A DNA stretch of 64,000 nucleotides from Pseudomonadota bacterium (GCA_018261895.1 JAGTRT010000011.1:1-64000), one strand, 5' to 3'. Shown: positions 44,350-53,458, numbered from the stretch's first letter. Numbers and translations are program-made. Notes: generated by a model not told the origin, from the letters alone.

Positions 44350-46149
44350 GTGAGCAGCCCCAACAAACCCGAAGTCGCCCCCGCCGCCAATTTCATCAAG
44401 AACATCGTCGAAGCCGACCTCGCTGCCGGCAAGCACGCCCAGCGCCACTGGGCCGGCCACCCCGGCATTGCCGCCGACCACGCCGCCGCACCGCTCGACC
44501 CGGCCAAGCTGCGCACCCGGTTCCCGCCCGAGCCGAACGGCTACCTGCATTTCGGCCACGCCAAATCCATCCTGCTCAACTTCGGCCTGGCCGACCAATA
44601 CGGCGGCCGCTGCCACCTGCGTTTCGACGACACCAACCCGGAAAAGGAAGACCAGGAATACGTCGATTCCATCGTCGATGCTGTCAAATGGCTCGGCTGC
44701 TCGTGGGAGAAGGACGGCGAAACCAATCTCTACTACGCCTCCAACTATTTCGACTGGATGCTGCAGGCGGCCGAGGCGCTGATCGCCGCCGGCCACGCCT
44801 ACGTTGACAGCCAGAGTGCCGACGAAATGCGCGCCAACCGCGGCACGCTGACCCAGCCCGGCAAGAACTCGCCGTTCCGCGACCGCTCGGTGGCCGAAAG
44901 CATGGATCTGTTCAAGCGCATGCAGGCCGGCGAATTCGCCGATGGCACGCACATTCTGCGCGCCAAGATCGACATGGCAGCGCCCAACATCAACCTGCGC
45001 GACCCGGCCATCTACCGCATCCGCCACGCCACGCACCACAACACCGGCGACAAGTACTGCGTGTACCCGATGTACACCTTCGCCCACCCGATCGAGGATG
45101 CGCTGGAAAACATCACGCACTCCATCTGCACGCTCGAATTCGAAGACCAGCGCCCGTTCTACGACTGGCTGCTCGAACGCCTGGCCGAAGCTGGCCTGAT
45201 GCAGCGGCCGTTGCCGCAGCAGATCGAGTTCTCGCGCCTCAACCTGACCTACGTCGTGCTGTCCAAGCGCAAGCTGATCCAGCTGGTTGAAGAGAAGCAT
45301 GTTTCCGGCTGGGACGACCCGCGCATGCCAACCTTGGTCGGCGCCCGTCGTCGCGGCTACTCGGCCGACGGCTTCCGCCTGTTCGCCGAGCGCATCGGCG
45401 TCTCGAAGAACGATTCGCTGATCGACTACGTGCTGTTCGAAGACGCCATGCGCGAGGTCATGAACGAATCCGACCTGCGCCGCATCGCCGTGCTCGACCC
45501 GATCAAGCTCATCATCGACAACTACCCGGCAGACCAGGTCGAGGAGTGCTTCGCGCCGAACCACCCGCTGCACCCGGAACTCGGCCAGCGCGCCGTGCCC
45601 TTCAGCCGCGAATTGTGGATCGAGGGCGAGGACTTCCAGGAAGTGCCGGAAAAGGGCTTCCGCCGCCTCTTCCCCGGCAACATGGCGCGCCTGCGCTACG
45701 GCTACGTCGTCGAATGCACGGGCTGCGACAAGGACGCCAACGGCAAGGTCATCGCCGTCCATTGCAACTACCTGCCCGACACCAAGTCCGGCACGCCGGG
45801 CGCCGACAGCGTCAAGGTCAAGGGCAACCTGCACTGGGTCTCGGCTGCGCACGCCTACCAGGCCGAAATCCGCCTCTACGACCGGCTGTTCAAGGTGCCG
45901 GCGCCGGGTGCCCGCCGCGAAGGCGACGCCCCCGATCTCGAGCGCGATTTCCTCGACGACCTGAACACCGAATCCTGCCGGACCATCACCGCCCAGCTCG
46001 AAGCCTGCCTGCGCGATGCCAAGCCCGAAGAACGCTTCCAGTTCGAACGTCACGGTTACTTCGTCGCCGACCGCGTCGACTCGAAGCCGGGCGCCCCGGT
46101 CTTCAACCGCGCGGTCACGCTCAAGGACTCCTGGGGCAAGGCGGGCTAA
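44350..46149 (+). CDS. glnS: Glutaminyl-tRNA synthetase
   Basis: A 599-residue class I synthetase that charges tRNA-Gln directly. The HIGH-type motif PNGYLHFGHAKS begins near residue 60, and the KMSKS-type motif VLSKRKL lies near 301-307. The N-terminal extension FIKNIVEADLAAGKH is normal for the family. I chose the GTG at 44350, which follows AGAGG; another GTG lies 24 bases upstream. CrcB diverges from it. Confidence 0.96.
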   Translation: MSSPNKPEVAPAANFIKNIVEADLAAGKHAQRHWAGHPGIAADHAAAPLDPAKLRTRFPPEPNGYLHFGHAKSILLNFGLADQYGGRCHLRFDDTNPEKEDQEYVDSIVDAVKWLGCSWEKDGETNLYYASNYFDWMLQAAEALIAAGHAYVDSQSADEMRANRGTLTQPGKNSPFRDRSVAESMDLFKRMQAGEFADGTHILRAKIDMAAPNINLRDPAIYRIRHATHHNTGDKYCVYPMYTFAHPIEDALENITHSICTLEFEDQRPFYDWLLERLAEAGLMQRPLPQQIEFSRLNLTYVVLSKRKLIQLVEEKHVSGWDDPRMPTLVGARRRGYSADGFRLFAERIGVSKNDSLIDYVLFEDAMREVMNESDLRRIAVLDPIKLIIDNYPADQVEECFAPNHPLHPELGQRAVPFSRELWIEGEDFQEVPEKGFRRLFPGNMARLRYGYVVECTGCDKDANGKVIAVHCNYLPDTKSGTPGADSVKVKGNLHWVSAAHAYQAEIRLYDRLFKVPAPGARREGDAPDLERDFLDDLNTESCRTITAQLEACLRDAKPEERFQFERHGYFVADRVDSKPGAPVFNRAVTLKDSWGKAG

Positions 46150-46153
46150 GGCC

Positions 46154-46357
46154 ATGGGAGGTGGATGGGGCTGCCCGCACGAGGTCAATGATCATTGCCT
46201 GAAGATCAACAACCTGAAGTGCAACCCGGGCATGAAGGGCTGCGAACTCGCGGGCCGCTATCGCTTCGCCGACGAGAGCAAGAACACGCGCTACTGGGAA
46301 AAGAAGGCGAGAGAGGCCACGCCGGCGCCCGCTGAGCCGAGCCAGAAGCCGGACTGA
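46154..46357 (+). CDS. Small cysteine-rich conserved protein
   Basis: A 67-residue protein with four Cys and one His (GCPHEVNDHCLKINNLKCNPGMKGC), suggesting a metal or disulfide site, then a basic stretch (FADESKNTRYWEKKAR). I recall similar short proteins in betaproteobacteria but no function. The ATG is four bases past the glnS stop and its stop is one base before the methyltransferase ATG, so it is part of a run of closely spaced genes. Confidence 0.7.
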   Translation: MGGGWGCPHEVNDHCLKINNLKCNPGMKGCELAGRYRFADESKNTRYWEKKAREATPAPAEPSQKPD

Positions 46358-46358
46358 C

Positions 46359-47540
46359 ATGGCGCGCGACGTCGAACAACTCGGCCAGGTCTTCACGCCA
46401 CCCGACGTGGTGGCCTTCATGCTCGACCTCTGCCAGAACAAGGGCCGGACGCTGGAGCCATCGGCCGGCGACGGCGCCTTCTTCAACGCCCTGAAGGCGC
46501 GGCAGGCCGACTGCATCGGCATCGAGGTCGACACGCGCGTGGCGCCGGAAGGCGCCCTGGTTCGCGATTTCTTCGACTACCCGCTCAGCGAGCAGTTCGA
46601 CACCATCATCGGCAACCCGCCCTACGTCCGTTTTCAGGATGTGACGGTCAACACCAAAAAACGCCTGAAATCGAAATTTTTCGATGCGCGCAGCAACCTC
46701 TTCCTGTTCTTCATCGAGAAGTGCATCCAGCACCTGAAGCCAGGCGGCGAGCTGGTCTTCATCGTGCCGCGCGAATTCATCAAGCTGACGGCCGCCCGCA
46801 AGCTCAATCGCTGGCTCTACGAGCAGGGCAGCATCACGCACTTTTTCGAAACCGGCGACGTTCGCGTTTTCGATGGGGCCACGCCGAACTGCGCCATTTT
46901 CCGTTTCGAAAAAGGCAGGACGGATCGGCGCATGGCCGACGGTCGCCTGTTCGTCGAAGCCGACGGCCAGCTCATGTTCCTGCGCGACGATCACAGCGTG
47001 CGCTTCGCCGACGTGTTTTCGGTCAAGGTCGGCGCCGTCTCCGGGGCCGACCACCTCTTCGCCCACCCCAAGGGCAACATGGAATTCGTCTTCTCGAAGA
47101 CCGTGGAAACCGGCGAGACGCGCCGCATGCTCTACGGCATCAAGCACCCGCACCTCGACAAGCACAAGGACGAGCTGCTCGCCCGCCGCGTCCGCCATTT
47201 CGACGAAAGCAACTGGTGGCAATGGGGCCGCGCCTTTCCGGTCACCGAACTGCCGCGCATCTACGTCAATGGCCGCACGCGCAAGCCGGAGCCCTTCTTC
47301 CTGCACGACTGCAACAGCTTCGACGGCGCCATCCTCGCCCTCTTCCCGAAGAAAACACGCATCGCCCGCCGCGACCTCATCGAATGCACCATGATGCTCA
47401 ACCGCGAGGTCGACTGGCAGCAACTCGGCTTCGTCTGCGACGGCCGCTTCATCTTCACCCAGCGCAGCTTGCAGAACTGCCTGCTGCCCGAGAAATTCGC
47501 CCGCTATCTACCGTCTGACAAGCCCAAGGACGCCGCATGA
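46359..47540 (+). CDS. Orphan N6-adenine DNA methyltransferase (Eco57I/TaqI type)
   Basis: A 393-residue gamma-type amino-methyltransferase. Motif I region [11 protein letters not shown] (about 33-43) binds SAM, motif IV NPPY is at 86-89, followed by [29 protein letters not shown]. No restriction enzyme gene is adjacent, so it is probably a solitary or housekeeping modifier. Residues about 92-107 lie on a degenerate copy of the dispersed repeat. It overlaps pyrF by four bases, and its G+C content matches its neighbours. Confidence 0.85.
   Translation: MARDVEQLGQVFTPPDVVAFMLDLCQNKGRTLEPSAGDGAFFNALKARQADCIGIEVDTRVAPEGALVRDFFDYPLSEQFDTIIGNPPYVRFQDVTVNTKKRLKSKFFDARSNLFLFFIEKCIQHLKPGGELVFIVPREFIKLTAARKLNRWLYEQGSITHFFETGDVRVFDGATPNCAIFRFEKGRTDRRMADGRLFVEADGQLMFLRDDHSVRFADVFSVKVGAVSGADHLFAHPKGNMEFVFSKTVETGETRRMLYGIKHPHLDKHKDELLARRVRHFDESNWWQWGRAFPVTELPRIYVNGRTRKPEPFFLHDCNSFDGAILALFPKKTRIARRDLIECTMMLNREVDWQQLGFVCDGRFIFTQRSLQNCLLPEKFARYLPSDKPKDAA
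46633..46679 (+). repeat. Degenerate dispersed-repeat copy 8 (inside the methyltransferase gene)
   Basis: TTCAGGATGTGACGGTCAAC then AAAAAACGCC and GAAATCGAAATT align with copy 4, including its flanks, but the second half of the core is altered (CGGTCAACAC). Confidence 0.5.
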
Positions 47541-48349
47541 CCTTCATCGACCAACTGAACGCCGCCTGGCAAAAGAACAACTCGCTCCTCTGCGTCGGCC
47601 TCGACCCCGACCCGGCCAAGTTCCCCGCCCACCTCAAGGGGCGCGACGACGCCATCTTCGAATTCTGCGCCGCCATCGTCGACGCCACGGCCGACCTCGT
47701 CTGCTCCTTCAAGCCGCAGATCGCCTACTTCGCCGCCCGTCGCGCCGAAGACCAGCTCGAAGCGCTGATCGCCCACATCCACGAGAAGCATCCGGGCATC
47801 CCCGTCATCCTCGACAGCAAGCGCGGCGACATCGGCTCGACCGCCGAGCAATACGCCGTCGAAGCCTTCGAGCGCTACAAGGCCGACGCCGTGACGGTCA
47901 ATCCGTACATGGGCCGCGACTCGGTCGAGCCCTACCTAGCCTACCCGGACAAGGGCGTCATCCTGCTCTGCCGCACGTCCAACCCCGGCGGCTCCGACCT
48001 GCAATTCCTCGACGTCGGCGGCGAAAAGCTTTACGAGCGCGTCGCCCGTCTGGCCTCCGGCGAATGGAACACGAGCGGCCAGATCGGCCTCGTCGTCGGC
48101 GCCACCTTCCCGGCCGAAATCGCCCGCGTCCGCGAGATCGTCGGCGACGTTCCGCTGCTCGTCCCAGGCATCGGCGCCCAGGGCGGCGACATCGAGGCTA
48201 CGGTCAAGGCCGGCCGCACAGGAAATGCCACCGGCTTGATGATCAACTCGTCGCGTGCCATCCTCTATGCCGGCAAGGACGACCAATTTGCCGCAGCCGC
48301 CCGCCGCGTCGCGCTCGAAACCCGCGACGCCATCAATCAATACCGCTAA
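47537..48349 (+). CDS. pyrF: Orotidine 5'-phosphate decarboxylase
   Basis: A 270-residue enzyme of the second PyrF subfamily that makes UMP from [16 protein letters not shown], the catalytic loop [14 protein letters not shown] and [15 protein letters not shown] are diagnostic, as is [11 protein letters not shown] near the phosphate site. The start overlaps the methyltransferase stop (ATGA), and the next gene begins 12 bases later. Confidence 0.96.
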   Translation: MTFIDQLNAAWQKNNSLLCVGLDPDPAKFPAHLKGRDDAIFEFCAAIVDATADLVCSFKPQIAYFAARRAEDQLEALIAHIHEKHPGIPVILDSKRGDIGSTAEQYAVEAFERYKADAVTVNPYMGRDSVEPYLAYPDKGVILLCRTSNPGGSDLQFLDVGGEKLYERVARLASGEWNTSGQIGLVVGATFPAEIARVREIVGDVPLLVPGIGAQGGDIEATVKAGRTGNATGLMINSSRAILYAGKDDQFAAAARRVALETRDAINQYR

Positions 48350-48361
48350 GGAAAAACCGCC

Positions 48362-49219
48362 ATGCGCATGGACGACTACCGCGAGAGCGACAACATCGAG
48401 GACCGCCGGGGCGGCGGTGGCGGCATCGGTCGCGGCGGCGTCGGCATTGGCGGCATCGTGCTGGCGCTCGTCGTCAGCTACTTCACCGGCATCAACCCGA
48501 TGACCCTGCTCGGCTTCATCGAGCAGACCCCGCTCGCCCGCCAGGAAGCCCCGGTCGCCCACAAACCGCCGGCCAACGACGAAACGGCCCGCTTCGTCTC
48601 CAAGGTCCTGGCCTCGACCGAGGACGTGTGGACGGATGCCTTCCGCCAGAACGGCAAGCAGTACGAAGCCCCGCGTCTCGTGCTGTTCACCGGCGCCACG
48701 CCGACCGCATGCGGCACCGGCCAGACGGCCATGGGCCCGTTCTACTGCCCGGGCGACCACAAGGTTTACATCGACCTCGCCTTCTACCGCGAGCTCAAGG
48801 ACCGCTTCAAGGCGCCCGGCGAATTCGCCCAGGCCTACGTTGTCGCCCACGAAGTCGGCCACCACGTGCAGAACCTGCTCGGCATCGCCGACAAGGTGCA
48901 TCAGGCCCGCCAGCGCGTCGGCAAGGCCGAGGGCAACGCGCTGTCCGTGCGCATGGAACTGCAGGCCGACTGCCTGGCCGGCGTCTGGGGCAAGCGCACC
49001 GATACCATGAAGGGCGTCCTCGAACCGGGCGACCTCGAAGCCGCGCTGACCGCCGCCTCGGCCATCGGCGACGATCGCCTGCAACAGCAGGCACAAGGCC
49101 GCATCGTGCCGGAGAGCTTCACGCACGGCAGCTCGGCGCAACGCGTCCGCTGGTTCAAAGCCGGCTTTGAAAGCGGCGACATGAACCAGTGCAACACCTT
49201 CAAGGCCGAGCGCCTGTAA
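48362..49219 (+). CDS. ypfJ: Neutral zinc metallopeptidase-family protein (YpfJ)
   Basis: A 285-residue membrane-anchored protein. A Gly-rich N-terminus is followed by one transmembrane helix (VGIGGIVLALVVSYFTGI) and the YpfJ domain with CGTGQTAMGPFYCPGDHKVYIDLAFY and the zinc motif VVAHEVGHHVQNLLG (HExxH near 163-167). ELQADCLAGVWG provides the likely third ligand Asp. Physiological substrates are unknown. It starts 12 bases after pyrF. Confidence 0.9.
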   Translation: MRMDDYRESDNIEDRRGGGGGIGRGGVGIGGIVLALVVSYFTGINPMTLLGFIEQTPLARQEAPVAHKPPANDETARFVSKVLASTEDVWTDAFRQNGKQYEAPRLVLFTGATPTACGTGQTAMGPFYCPGDHKVYIDLAFYRELKDRFKAPGEFAQAYVVAHEVGHHVQNLLGIADKVHQARQRVGKAEGNALSVRMELQADCLAGVWGKRTDTMKGVLEPGDLEAALTAASAIGDDRLQQQAQGRIVPESFTHGSSAQRVRWFKAGFESGDMNQCNTFKAERL

Positions 49220-49232
49220 GCCGGGCGACCGC

Positions 49233-49772
49233 TTGACCGAGACCCCGCCCGCCGGCAAGCCGGCGCCACGCTGGCGCCAATGGGCGCTCGAAGGGCTGAT
49301 TTTCATCGTCCTTTTCGCCGCTTTCCAGGCCTGGCAGATGCGCGATACGCCGCGCGGCCCGGCCCCGCAGTTCGCCGGCCAGCAGACCGATGGCCAGCCC
49401 TTCGACCTCGCCGCCTGGCGCCGCGAACACCCCGGCCAACCCCTGCTCATCTACTTCTGGGCCGACTGGTGCGGCGTCTGCAAGGCAACGGCCGGCAGCA
49501 TCGACAACGTCGGCCAGGATTGGCCGATGATCACCGTCGCCATGCAATCCGGCCCGTCGGACAAAGTCGCTGAAACCCTGCGCCAACGCTCGCATGCCTG
49601 GCCCACCGTCGCGGATCCCGAGGGCTCCCTCTTCCGCCAATACGGCTTCCAGGGCGTTCCCGCCTACGTCATCGTCGGCCCCGACGGCGACATCCGTTCC
49701 ACCACCGTCGGCTACACCAGCGAAATCGGGCTCCGCCTGCGCCTGTGGTGGGCCGCCCGGCAAAGCTCATGA
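49233..49772 (+). CDS. Membrane-anchored thioredoxin-like protein (TlpA/ScsD type)
   Basis: A 179-residue protein with an N-terminal transmembrane anchor (ALEGLIFIVLFAAFQAWQM) and a periplasmic thioredoxin fold with active site WADWCGVC (Cys80, Cys83) and cis-Pro region GVPAYVIVG. It probably reduces or oxidises periplasmic disulfides. The start is a TTG. Its stop overlaps the next gene (ATGA). Confidence 0.85.
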   Translation: MTETPPAGKPAPRWRQWALEGLIFIVLFAAFQAWQMRDTPRGPAPQFAGQQTDGQPFDLAAWRREHPGQPLLIYFWADWCGVCKATAGSIDNVGQDWPMITVAMQSGPSDKVAETLRQRSHAWPTVADPEGSLFRQYGFQGVPAYVIVGPDGDIRSTTVGYTSEIGLRLRLWWAARQSS

Positions 49773-50584
49773 AACTGTCCCGACTCCTCTTCGCCCTCCT
49801 GCTTGGCTACACCGTCTCCGCCTTCGCCCTGCCACGGCATTCGCCGGTCCCGGGTGGCATCGCCGTCGTCGATCTCGGCCCGGCCGAGGGCGCCGCGCCC
49901 ACCGCCCGCTGGGGCGAACAGCCGCTGGCCGTGGTGCGCAACAACGGACACTGGTTCGCGCTCGTCGGCATCCCGCTCGACACCCTGCCCGGGGATTTCG
50001 AAATTGGCGTTTTTTTCCGGTCGACCGTCAAACCGATGCGCATCGTCGTCGGCATCAAGAATTATCCCGAGCAGCGCCTGACCATCAAGGACAAGCGCAA
50101 GGTCGAGCCGAATCCCGACGACCTTGCCCGCATCGAACGGGAAAAGGAAACCACCGACGCCATCAAGCGTCGTTTTTCCGGCGCCGTTCCCGCCACCGAC
50201 TTCGCCCTCCCAGCCAAGGGCCCGCTCTCTTCGCGCTTCGGCCTGCGCCGCGTCTTCAACGGCCAGCCGCGCAATCCGCACGCCGGCCTCGATGTCGCCG
50301 TCGGCACCGGCACCCCCGTCACGGCGCCAGCCGATGGCGTAGTCGCCAACGTCGGCGATTATTTCTTCAACGGCAACACCGTATTCATCGACCACGGCCA
50401 GGGGCTCATCACGGCCTACATGCACCTGTCGCGTACCGATGTGCGCGCCGGACAAGCGGTGAGAAAAGGCGAACCCCTTGGCGCCGTCGGCGCCACCGGC
50501 CGTGCCACCGGCCCGCACCTGCACTGGGCGGTGATACTCAACAACACGCCGATCGACCCCGAACTGCTGCTCTCCCGGCCGTAA
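49769..50584 (+). CDS. Periplasmic M23 (LytM) peptidase
   Basis: A 271-residue peptidoglycan endopeptidase-type protein. The signal peptide LLFALLLGYTVSAFA is followed by a beta domain and the M23 domain (about 148-265). The zinc motif HAGLDVAVGTGTPV and the HLHW motif are both intact, so it is likely active. Residues about 78-88 (GVFFRSTVKPM) lie on a dispersed-repeat copy in the N-terminal domain. A terminator follows the stop. Confidence 0.9.
   Translation: MKLSRLLFALLLGYTVSAFALPRHSPVPGGIAVVDLGPAEGAAPTARWGEQPLAVVRNNGHWFALVGIPLDTLPGDFEIGVFFRSTVKPMRIVVGIKNYPEQRLTIKDKRKVEPNPDDLARIEREKETTDAIKRRFSGAVPATDFALPAKGPLSSRFGLRRVFNGQPRNPHAGLDVAVGTGTPVTAPADGVVANVGDYFFNGNTVFIDHGQGLITAYMHLSRTDVRAGQAVRKGEPLGAVGATGRATGPHLHWAVILNNTPIDPELLLSRP
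50000..50032 (-). repeat. Dispersed CGGTCAACCG repeat, copy 9 (inside M23 peptidase gene)
   Basis: The core variant CGGTCGACCG is at 50018-50027; the minus strand continues GAAAAAAACGCCAATTTCG. It is read on the plus strand as GVFFRSTVKP. Confidence 0.85.
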
Positions 50585-50587
50585 ACG

Positions 50588-50612
50588 AAAAAAGGCGGCC
50601 AAGGCCGCCTTT
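50588..50612. terminator. Bidirectional terminator between convergent genes
   Basis: AAAGGCGGCC / GGCCGCCTTT with an AA loop lies between the M23 peptidase gene and a convergent small gene. The stem is GC-rich with short A and T flanks. Confidence 0.75.
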
Positions 50613-50629
50613 GCGCAAAGACCAAGCCG

Positions 50630-50755
50630 TCAGGTCCTGGTCTTGGTCGGCGTACTCATCTGCTTGTCTTCCTTCGCCTTGTCGCCACAGGCCAGCGCGG
50701 AAACGCTGCCCAGCGCAAACACGGTCGCCATCACCACCGCCATCAATTTCGTCAT
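50630..50755 (-). CDS. Small exported protein of 41 residues
   Basis: MTKLMAVVMATVFALGSVSA is a clear signal peptide, followed by LACGDKAKEDKQMSTPTKTRT. A Cys directly after the hydrophobic stretch could be lipidated (ALAC), giving a tiny lipoprotein. The ATG has an excellent AAAGGAG ribosome site eight bases upstream, and a terminator follows. No family recognised. Confidence 0.6.
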   Translation of the reverse strand: MTKLMAVVMATVFALGSVSALACGDKAKEDKQMSTPTKTRT

Positions 50756-50821
50756 CGCCAGCTCCTTTCGAAATAACGCAGGGGTTTGATCAATTTGCCC
50801 AGACATGGTTCATTACGCGAC

Positions 50822-51139
50822 GTGCAAGAACAGATCATTCACCTCCATCCCGCCGCACCGGCCAAGCCCGCCGAAGGCCAGCCCTGTAACGGCTGCGGCG
50901 TCTGCTGTGCATTGGAAACCTGTCCGGCAGCCCGCCTGCGTTTCCTGCAGGCCAAGGGACCGTGCCCGGCCCTGCACTGGTCAGCCGCCGAACAGCGCTA
51001 TCGCTGCGGCCTGCTGGCCTCGCCGCGAGCCTATTTCGGCTGGCTGCCTGGCTTTGTCGAACCGCTGGTCCAACGCCTGGTCGCCCGCTGGATCGCGGCC
51101 GGCCAGGGCTGCGACTGCAGCGCCGACGTTCATTCCTGA
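50822..51139 (+). CDS. Cysteine-cluster protein (YkgJ-like)
   Basis: About 105 residues with a dense Cys pattern: PCNGCGVCCALETCPAARL, GPCPALHW and YRCGLL, plus a C-terminal GCDC. The CxxCxxCC cluster resembles YkgJ-type zinc or iron-sulfur clusters, whose function is unknown. Start is uncertain (GTG at 50822 or TTG at 50786). Its end overlaps the convergent RidA gene by 10 bases. Confidence 0.6.
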   Translation: MQEQIIHLHPAAPAKPAEGQPCNGCGVCCALETCPAARLRFLQAKGPCPALHWSAAEQRYRCGLLASPRAYFGWLPGFVEPLVQRLVARWIAAGQGCDCSADVHS

Positions 51140-51483
51140 CGGATCGCCGCGGTCACGACCATTTCGACCCGATATTTCGGATTGGACAATTTCGCCTCGA
51201 CGCAGGCCCGCGTTGGTGCGCACCCTTCCGGCACCCAGGCATCCCACACCGCGTTCATCGCGTCATAGTCGGCCATATCGGCCAGATAGATCGTCACCAT
51301 CAACAGGCGCGTCCGGTCGCTGCCCGCCTGCGCCAGCAGTCGATCGACGCTGGCCAGAAGATCGGTGGTCTGCCCGGCAATATCCGCGTCAAGCGTGGCC
51401 GGCACCTCGACGAGATAGACCGTGCCACCGAATGAAACGCTGTCGGAATAACGGCGAGTGGTGCCGTGGCGCTGAATCGACAT
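51130..51483 (-). CDS. RidA-family enamine/imine deaminase
   Basis: A 117-residue YjgF/YER057c/UK114 protein. MSIQRHGTTRRYSDSVSFGGTVYL starts the domain; the conserved Arg lies in PTRACVEAKL and the Glu in VEMVVTA, so hydrolysis of reactive enamines is likely. Members of this subgroup are often stand-alone. The ATG at 51483 gives the typical length. Upstream sequence is rich in hairpins. Confidence 0.85.
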   Translation of the reverse strand: MSIQRHGTTRRYSDSVSFGGTVYLVEVPATLDADIAGQTTDLLASVDRLLAQAGSDRTRLLMVTIYLADMADYDAMNAVWDAWVPEGCAPTRACVEAKLSNPKYRVEMVVTAAIRQE

Positions 51484-51773
51484 TGATTGAATCCCTGAAA
51501 GCGTGAAGCCCATGCGTTTCAGGCACGGGCTTCGGTTACTGCAACCCCGGCTCTGTCGGCTGGGGCAATCGGCTATTCGCCGTTACGGAGTACTACTCGG
51601 TAATCTCAAGAAATGAATCCTCTGAAAACTGCCATAGAATCTCCAGCAGCGCAGCGGGTACAACCACATCGTGCCGGGCTTGCTGCAAACCACAACACGG
51701 CTTCAGCTTATCACTCCGGCAAAAAAAAGCTAGCGACTTTTCAGGCCAAAACAGCGGCATAAAATTGGGGGTT
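51484..51773. other. 290-bp gap with hairpins, no gene
   Basis: It contains GAAGCCC/GGGCTTC arms (51507-51535) and, next to them, a CCCC/GGGG pair and repeated GGTTACTGC/GTTACGG-like pieces up to about 51600. This could be a structured leader of the RidA gene or a transcript end. I could not match it to a known riboswitch. The rest shows nothing clear. Confidence 0.4.
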
Positions 51774-52184
51774 TCAACGCCGGAAAATCACGTTCCCGCC
51801 CGGCGGCACCCTGGATGCAGGCACGTAGCCAACAGCCCCGGGCGTCGCACCGATGTACTTCACGACCTCGTCGATACTGCCCAATTCCTGCGGTGGCGAA
51901 CCCTTGCCCACGTAGCGACGAACCAGCCAGTAGCCCGTGTACTGCTCCTCGTTCTGTTCCATGATCCATTGCAGGAATTCATCCCGCGCTGGATGTCCGG
52001 CCGGCAGGTTGATCGGCATCACCGATTGCTGGCTGATCGAGACAATTCGTCCACTGAACAGGCGCTGCAAGGTAACGCGGTCCGCCTTCGGCACCGCCGA
52101 ATGGCCAATGATCACCAAATCGTCTGCGGCACTGGCCAGCCCGCTCATCAGAGCGAGAATCAGGAGGCTCAGGCGGACTAACAT
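51774..52184 (-). CDS. Small periplasmic PstS-like binding protein
   Basis: A 136-residue protein with a signal peptide (LVRLSLLILALMSGLASA) and half of a PBP-like fold: LVIIGHSAVPKADRVTLQRLFSGRIVSI, then GTPGAVGYVPAS-like VVKYIGATPGAVGYVPASRV. Such short proteins resemble phosphate-binding PstS, but lack the second lobe. Genes of this type often sit next to a porin and a sensor kinase, as here. It could feed a signal into the kinase (inference). ATG at 52184 without a clear ribosome site. Confidence 0.75.
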   Translation of the reverse strand: MLVRLSLLILALMSGLASAADDLVIIGHSAVPKADRVTLQRLFSGRIVSISQQSVMPINLPAGHPARDEFLQWIMEQNEEQYTGYWLVRRYVGKGSPPQELGSIDEVVKYIGATPGAVGYVPASRVPPGGNVIFRR

Positions 52185-52195
52185 GATCAAGGCGC

Positions 52196-53431
52196 TCAGA
52201 ATATGAAGTTGTAGGACAGCGACAGGACGTTGATGCGCTGATTGCCGCTGTCCGTTCCCGAAGGCGCATCAACCAGACTGGACGCCACCCCGGTCTTGAC
52301 CTGCGACCACTCAGCCTTCAACAGGGAACTCGAAGTCAGGCGATACGACGTTCCCAAGGCCCAGGTCGACTGGTCGTAGGGGACGATGATGTCTGCCATG
52401 AATTTTTGCGACGCTCCAAATGGCGGCGGCAACACGTTGTTGTTGATCTCCGTGTATTTGTCGAGCGCCCGCTCCCGCGATTTTGTCTTGGCGAAATATA
52501 CGTAAGGCGTCCAGGCGCCGATTCGCTTCGAGAGAGAAAGATAGCCCCCCCAGCGATTCAAACCCTCGCTGGAACTGTCGATCTTGATCCAGGCGTATTC
52601 CCCCATCAGCCGAATATTGGCGGGTAGCAGAATACTGGCGCCAACCGTCGCCAAGGGGATGATCACTTTGTCATCACCGCCTTCATCAGCGAAACGATAG
52701 GCCGGCCCAACCTTCACGATGGGGCGACCGATCTTTGCGCCATCCCGCGTCACCTCGACACGATGCCCGCCAATGCGGAAGGTGTTGTCCAGGCTGCGCG
52801 CAGTCAGGACCAAGCCGGTACTCTTGATGTCATAGGCCAGGAACCAGCTTCCGGGATACGAACTCTCCGGGTTCATCTCCCGGCCGTAGTAGCGCCAGTA
52901 GGTCTTGATCTGTCCGCTGTAGGCCTCGGCAATCCAGTCGACGCCATCGCCGAACCAGGTTTTGCTCACGCCAACGCCAACCAGATCGGTCAGCGGGGAA
53001 ATGGAATAAATTTCCTGGGGCAGGCGGGCCACGTCGAAGGTCGCCCCCACATCGTTGTTTTCGGTATTGAGCATCAGCGGCAGGCGGATTTTTCCGGCCC
53101 GAATGAGCCAGTCATCACTCGGCCGCCAGGACAAGAAGGCCCAGGTCAGCGAAGCCTGCCAGTCCGTGTCGGAATGATCCGACGGGGCGAGCTTGCCCTG
53201 AACCGTGACGCTCCATTGCTGCGACAAACGCGCATCGAGCTGGATACCCAGCAGGCTGTCGCGCTTGAAGGTCCCGTGATTGTCGATGAAGCGCTGGTAT
53301 TTGTAGGGCTGATCCGACTGTGCGACGCCAATCGTGCCAAAGCCCGACCAGGTGAGATCCAGTGCGCTGGCCGGCGCAGCCACGACCGCCAGCAGGCTCA
53401 TCAGGAAGGTTTTAGGTAGTTTCAAAGGCAT
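52196..53431 (-). CDS. Outer-membrane beta-barrel protein (porin-like)
   Basis: A 411-residue protein with signal peptide (FLMSLLAVVAAPASA), a mature start LDLTWSGFGTIGVAQSD and alternating strands throughout, ending in SLSYNFIF with the C-terminal aromatic residue recognised by the Bam complex. It is not obviously a classical trimeric porin of the 32-36 kDa type. It lies between the PBP-like gene and the HD-GYP gene, with gaps of 11 and 27 bases, suggesting one operon. Confidence 0.8.
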   Translation of the reverse strand: MPLKLPKTFLMSLLAVVAAPASALDLTWSGFGTIGVAQSDQPYKYQRFIDNHGTFKRDSLLGIQLDARLSQQWSVTVQGKLAPSDHSDTDWQASLTWAFLSWRPSDDWLIRAGKIRLPLMLNTENNDVGATFDVARLPQEIYSISPLTDLVGVGVSKTWFGDGVDWIAEAYSGQIKTYWRYYGREMNPESSYPGSWFLAYDIKSTGLVLTARSLDNTFRIGGHRVEVTRDGAKIGRPIVKVGPAYRFADEGGDDKVIIPLATVGASILLPANIRLMGEYAWIKIDSSSEGLNRWGGYLSLSKRIGAWTPYVYFAKTKSRERALDKYTEINNNVLPPPFGASQKFMADIIVPYDQSTWALGTSYRLTSSSLLKAEWSQVKTGVASSLVDAPSGTDSGNQRINVLSLSYNFIF

Positions 53432-53458
53432 ATCGAAGTGATCTCTTGAAGCTTGACC

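Noticed and set aside
44251-46188. A 645-codon open frame opposite glnS
   Set aside because: It mirrors glnS codon positions and has no recognisable motif.
50805-51506. A 233-codon plus-strand frame over the Cys-cluster and RidA genes
   Set aside because: Different frame from one gene and antisense to the other; Pro/Arg-rich shadow.
51484-51610. Possible c-di-GMP-I (GEMM) riboswitch before the RidA gene
   Set aside because: A piece resembling GCCGGGGTTGC is present, but the conserved GCAAAGCC and GGCAAA parts are not found in order.
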